Shown: positions 43,457 to 45,590 of the stretch, one piece after another
Numbering within the stretch: the first letter of the stretch is position 1
Layout: every line of letters starts with the position of its first letter
Assembly: GCF_000315235.1 (NCBI RefSeq)
Contig: NZ_BALG01000052.1
Span: forward strand, 1-45,590
Length of the DNA: 45,590 nucleotides
Reading direction: 5' to 3'
Origin: Paenibacillus popilliae ATCC 14706
Lineage (GTDB): Bacteria; Bacillota; Bacilli; Paenibacillales; Paenibacillaceae
Program-made: the position numbers and the translations under genes
Notes under the pieces: model-generated
What the model was told of the DNA's origin: nothing
Databases searched by the model: none
Seen by the model: the letters and a program-made list of their open reading frames with translations, nothing else

Positions 43457-45043
43457 ATGTTTAAAGTACTTGTATCGGATCCAATCAGCGATTTCGGCAT
43501 CCAGCAGCTAGTCGATGCGCAGGATGTGACCGTCCTGAAGAAGACCGGATTGTCGGAAGACGAGCTGATCGACATCATTGGTGATGTCAACGCCCTGCTC
43601 GTCCGCAGCCAGACCCGGGTGACGGCGCGTATCATGGAATCCGCCAAGCAACTCAAAGTTGTCGGACGTGCGGGTGTCGGCGTCGACAACATCGATCTGG
43701 AAGCCGCGACGAAGCGGGGAATCATCGTTATCAATGCGCCGGGCGGTAACACGATTACGACCTGCGAGCATGCCTTCGCCATGATGATGGCCTTGTCGCG
43801 CCATATTCCGCAAGCGTATGTGAAGACGATTAGCGGCGTATGGGACCGCAAATCGTTCCTTGGCGTCGAATTGATGAACAAGACGCTCGGCGTGCTCGGA
43901 ATGGGCCGCATCGGGAGCGAGATCACGAAGCGCGCCAAGGCATTCGGTATGGAAGTCATCGGCTACGATCCATTTATGACGGACGAGCGGGCGGAAAAGC
44001 TTGGCGTTAAGCTCGGAACGGTTGACGACATTATCCGCACGGCCGATTTCATCACGGTCCACACTCCACTCACCGATGAAACGCGCCATATGATTTCCCG
44101 TCCGGAGTTCGAAGTGATGAAGCGCAGCATGCGTATTATTAACTGCGCCCGCGGCGGCATTATCGATGAACAGGCGCTTATCGAGGCGCTTGACGAGGGT
44201 ATCGTAGCTGGAGCGGCCTTCGACGTGTTCGAAGCGGAACCGCCGGCTGCGGATCATCCGTTCTTGCGTCATCCGAAGATCATTGTCACCCCTCACCTGG
44301 GTGCATCGACGATAGAAGCGCAAGAGAATGTGGCGGTCGACGTCTCCGAACAGGTGCTGCATATCTTGCGGAACGAACCGTTCAAAAATGCGGTCAATAT
44401 GCCGCCGATCGCGCCAAGCGTGCTAAAGATAATTCAGCCTTACTTCAAGCTCGCCGAGAAGCTGGGGCAATTCGCTGGCCAAATGGCCAAAAGCCCTGTC
44501 CTGGAGATCGTCGTCAATTATTGCGGCGATCTGGCCGAGCTGGACACCCAGCCGCTTACGCGCCACATCGTCAAAGGCGTGCTGTCCCGCCATCATGGCT
44601 CCGATGTGAACGAGGTGAATTCGATGCATCTGGCCAAGATTCGTGACATCCATATTTTAGTAGAGAAATCCCACATCGCCAAAGGCTTCACCAACCTGCT
44701 GACAGTCAAGCTGCGGACCAGCACCGAGGAACGGCTCGTGGCCGGCACGCTGCTGAACGGATACGGTGAGCGGATCGTCCAGATCGATAAATATACGGTC
44801 GATCTCGTCCCGGACGGCTATCTCCTTCTTATCTCGCATCATGACAAGCCGGGCGTCATCGGACGGGTCGGCTCCCAGCTAGGCAACAACGACGTGAACA
44901 TCGCCACGATGCAGGTAGGACGCAAAATTGCCGGCGGAGATGCGATAATGGTGCTGTCCGTGGACAAGTCGGTGCCGCAGGATGTGCTCGCAGGGCTAAA
45001 GGCTCATTCGGACATCAAGAAAGCGAAAATCATCGTATTATAA
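43457..45043 (+). CDS. serA: D-3-phosphoglycerate dehydrogenase
   Basis: SerA oxidises 3-phosphoglycerate to phosphohydroxypyruvate, the entry to serine synthesis. The 528-residue protein is the long form: substrate domain, NAD-binding GMGRIGSEITKRAKAFGMEV around residue 155, the catalytic arginine in NCARGGIIDEQAL, the glutamate in DVFEAEPP and the histidine in TPHLGAS, then an intervening domain (about 315-450) and a C-terminal ACT domain (HDKPGVIGRVGSQLGNNDVN) for serine feedback. A GGGAGGAG site lies seven bases before the ATG. It is the only chromosomal gene on the plus strand here and diverges from ypbD. Confidence 0.97.
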   Translation: MFKVLVSDPISDFGIQQLVDAQDVTVLKKTGLSEDELIDIIGDVNALLVRSQTRVTARIMESAKQLKVVGRAGVGVDNIDLEAATKRGIIVINAPGGNTITTCEHAFAMMMALSRHIPQAYVKTISGVWDRKSFLGVELMNKTLGVLGMGRIGSEITKRAKAFGMEVIGYDPFMTDERAEKLGVKLGTVDDIIRTADFITVHTPLTDETRHMISRPEFEVMKRSMRIINCARGGIIDEQALIEALDEGIVAGAAFDVFEAEPPAADHPFLRHPKIIVTPHLGASTIEAQENVAVDVSEQVLHILRNEPFKNAVNMPPIAPSVLKIIQPYFKLAEKLGQFAGQMAKSPVLEIVVNYCGDLAELDTQPLTRHIVKGVLSRHHGSDVNEVNSMHLAKIRDIHILVEKSHIAKGFTNLLTVKLRTSTEERLVAGTLLNGYGERIVQIDKYTVDLVPDGYLLLISHHDKPGVIGRVGSQLGNNDVNIATMQVGRKIAGGDAIMVLSVDKSVPQDVLAGLKAHSDIKKAKIIVL

Positions 45044-45377
45044 CGACTCAGATCAAGCAAAGCCCTGCGACTTGTTCCACAGGCAATATAATTTTAGTAA
45101 AAAATCTACGGGCCTTATGCAATGATGAGCACTTTTCACAAAATTGCTGTTGACGCGGCTTCCTCGGGAATTTCGGATATACACGGTTGTGTAAATTCCC
45201 TCAAGTAAAACTCGTTGCTCTAACTTGTAATCGCACAATTTTGGACGTATCCATCTACGTTAATCTGATATTGGGCCATTTTCAAATCCCCCTCATTCGT
45301 TATTTTGGAAAAAACTATTTTCACAATTATACGGACTCAACTAAATGCACCTGTTGGTTGAAGAAACTTGTTGTCTA
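45044..45377. other. Region between serA and the Xre remnant
   Basis: I see no supported gene in this AT-richer stretch. Short open frames exist on both strands but none has a ribosome binding site or a recognisable product. There is no clear terminator for serA either. Confidence 0.5.
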
Positions 45378-45570
45378 TTATTCTTGAGTGTCTTCGTCAC
45401 TTTTGTATTCTAAAATGTCTCCAGGTTGGCATTCTAATGCTTTGCAAATTGCCTCTAAAGTTGAACGCCTAATTGCTTTTGCCTTTCCATTTTTCAATAT
45501 GACGGATTGTCAAGCCAAGTGCGACAGTTCTTCTGAGAAGGATTCGTGAGCAGTCTTCCAGCCCAAACAT
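45378..45570 (-). pseudogene. Xre/Cro-type regulator, apparently frameshifted
   Basis: The lower part reads NGKAKAIRRSTLEAICKALE and CQPGDILEYKSDEDTQE-stop, the second half of a small helix-turn-helix repressor of the HTH_26 type (CxPGDIL ending). Upstream, the matching frame is closed by a TGA near 45510, while another frame starts with an ATG at 45570 (MFGLEDCSRILLRR, then TVALGLTIRHIEKW) and resembles the first helices (LGLTxRxI). A frame shift near 45490, and probably a small deletion of the recognition helix, separate them. It lies at the window edge, so part of the story may be outside. Confidence 0.6.
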
Positions 45571-45590
45571 TTTCGTGGTCGTTGATTGAT

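Noticed and set aside
1-45590. tRNA, rRNA or CRISPR loci
   Set aside because: No cloverleaf with conserved T-loop, rRNA core sequence or spaced direct-repeat array was seen.

Overview
The window looks like a chromosome segment of a spore-forming, moderately GC-rich Firmicute, most likely Paenibacillus or a close relative (inference). The reasons are the gene content (SpoIVA, YpeB, a SpoVIF-like protein, HU, TRAP), strong Gram-positive ribosome binding sites, and a gene order that follows the Bacillus subtilis serA-gudB-cmk-der-spoIVA-hbs-mtrB-hep-ndk-cheR-aro-trp-hisC-tyrA block. Futalosine-type menaquinone genes sit in the hep cluster, unlike B. subtilis. Almost every chromosomal gene is on the minus strand, so transcription runs from high to low coordinates; serA is the exception.

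Region by region: 1-1020 holds mobile-element debris, including a broken large serine recombinase and a short orphan ORF, where aroE would be expected after tyrA. 1322-11480 is the aromatic supraoperon aroC-aroB-aroH-trpE-D-C-F-B-hisC-tyrA. Its trp part has a clear sigma-A promoter, a perfect run of eleven GAG triplets (TRAP site) and an intrinsic attenuator; the regulator gene mtrB is also present at 19.3-19.5 kb. The pathway itself is broken: trpE has a frameshift, trpB stops after 150 residues and trpA is missing. 11.6-19.96 kb carries a small ORF, cheR, ndk, the two heptaprenyl diphosphate synthase subunits, menG, the menaquinone-related mqnA/UbiX-like/UbiA-like genes, a hypothetical gene, mtrB and hup.

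20.2-25.0 kb is a graveyard of insertion sequences (IS110, IS66, IS1182, IS4-like, ISL3 and IS256 fragments) that separates hup from spoIVA. In its middle lies an apparently intact cassette: a double-glycine-leader bacteriocin-like peptide, a small membrane protein that could give immunity, a terminator, and a promoter overlapping a perfect 32-bp palindrome.

25.08-43.07 kb returns to conserved order: spoIVA, a lipoprotein, a 2Fe-2S ferredoxin, yphE, a SpoVIF-like gene, gpsA, plsY, der, yphA, an S1-domain protein, plsC, cmk, ypfB, ypeB, a tiny zinc-ribbon ORF, prsW, gudB, a MecA-family adaptor, ypbG and a CPBP protease. sleB, the usual partner of ypeB, is not here. serA (plus strand) follows, and the window ends in a degenerate Xre-type regulator.

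Together the genes link chorismate synthesis (aroB, aroC) to its consumers: anthranilate/tryptophan, prephenate/tyrosine and futalosine menaquinone (mqnA), with heptaprenyl diphosphate supplied next door. Tryptophan-sensing control looks intact while tryptophan synthesis appears lost, which suggests recent decay, possibly in a host-associated or amino-acid-rich niche (inference).
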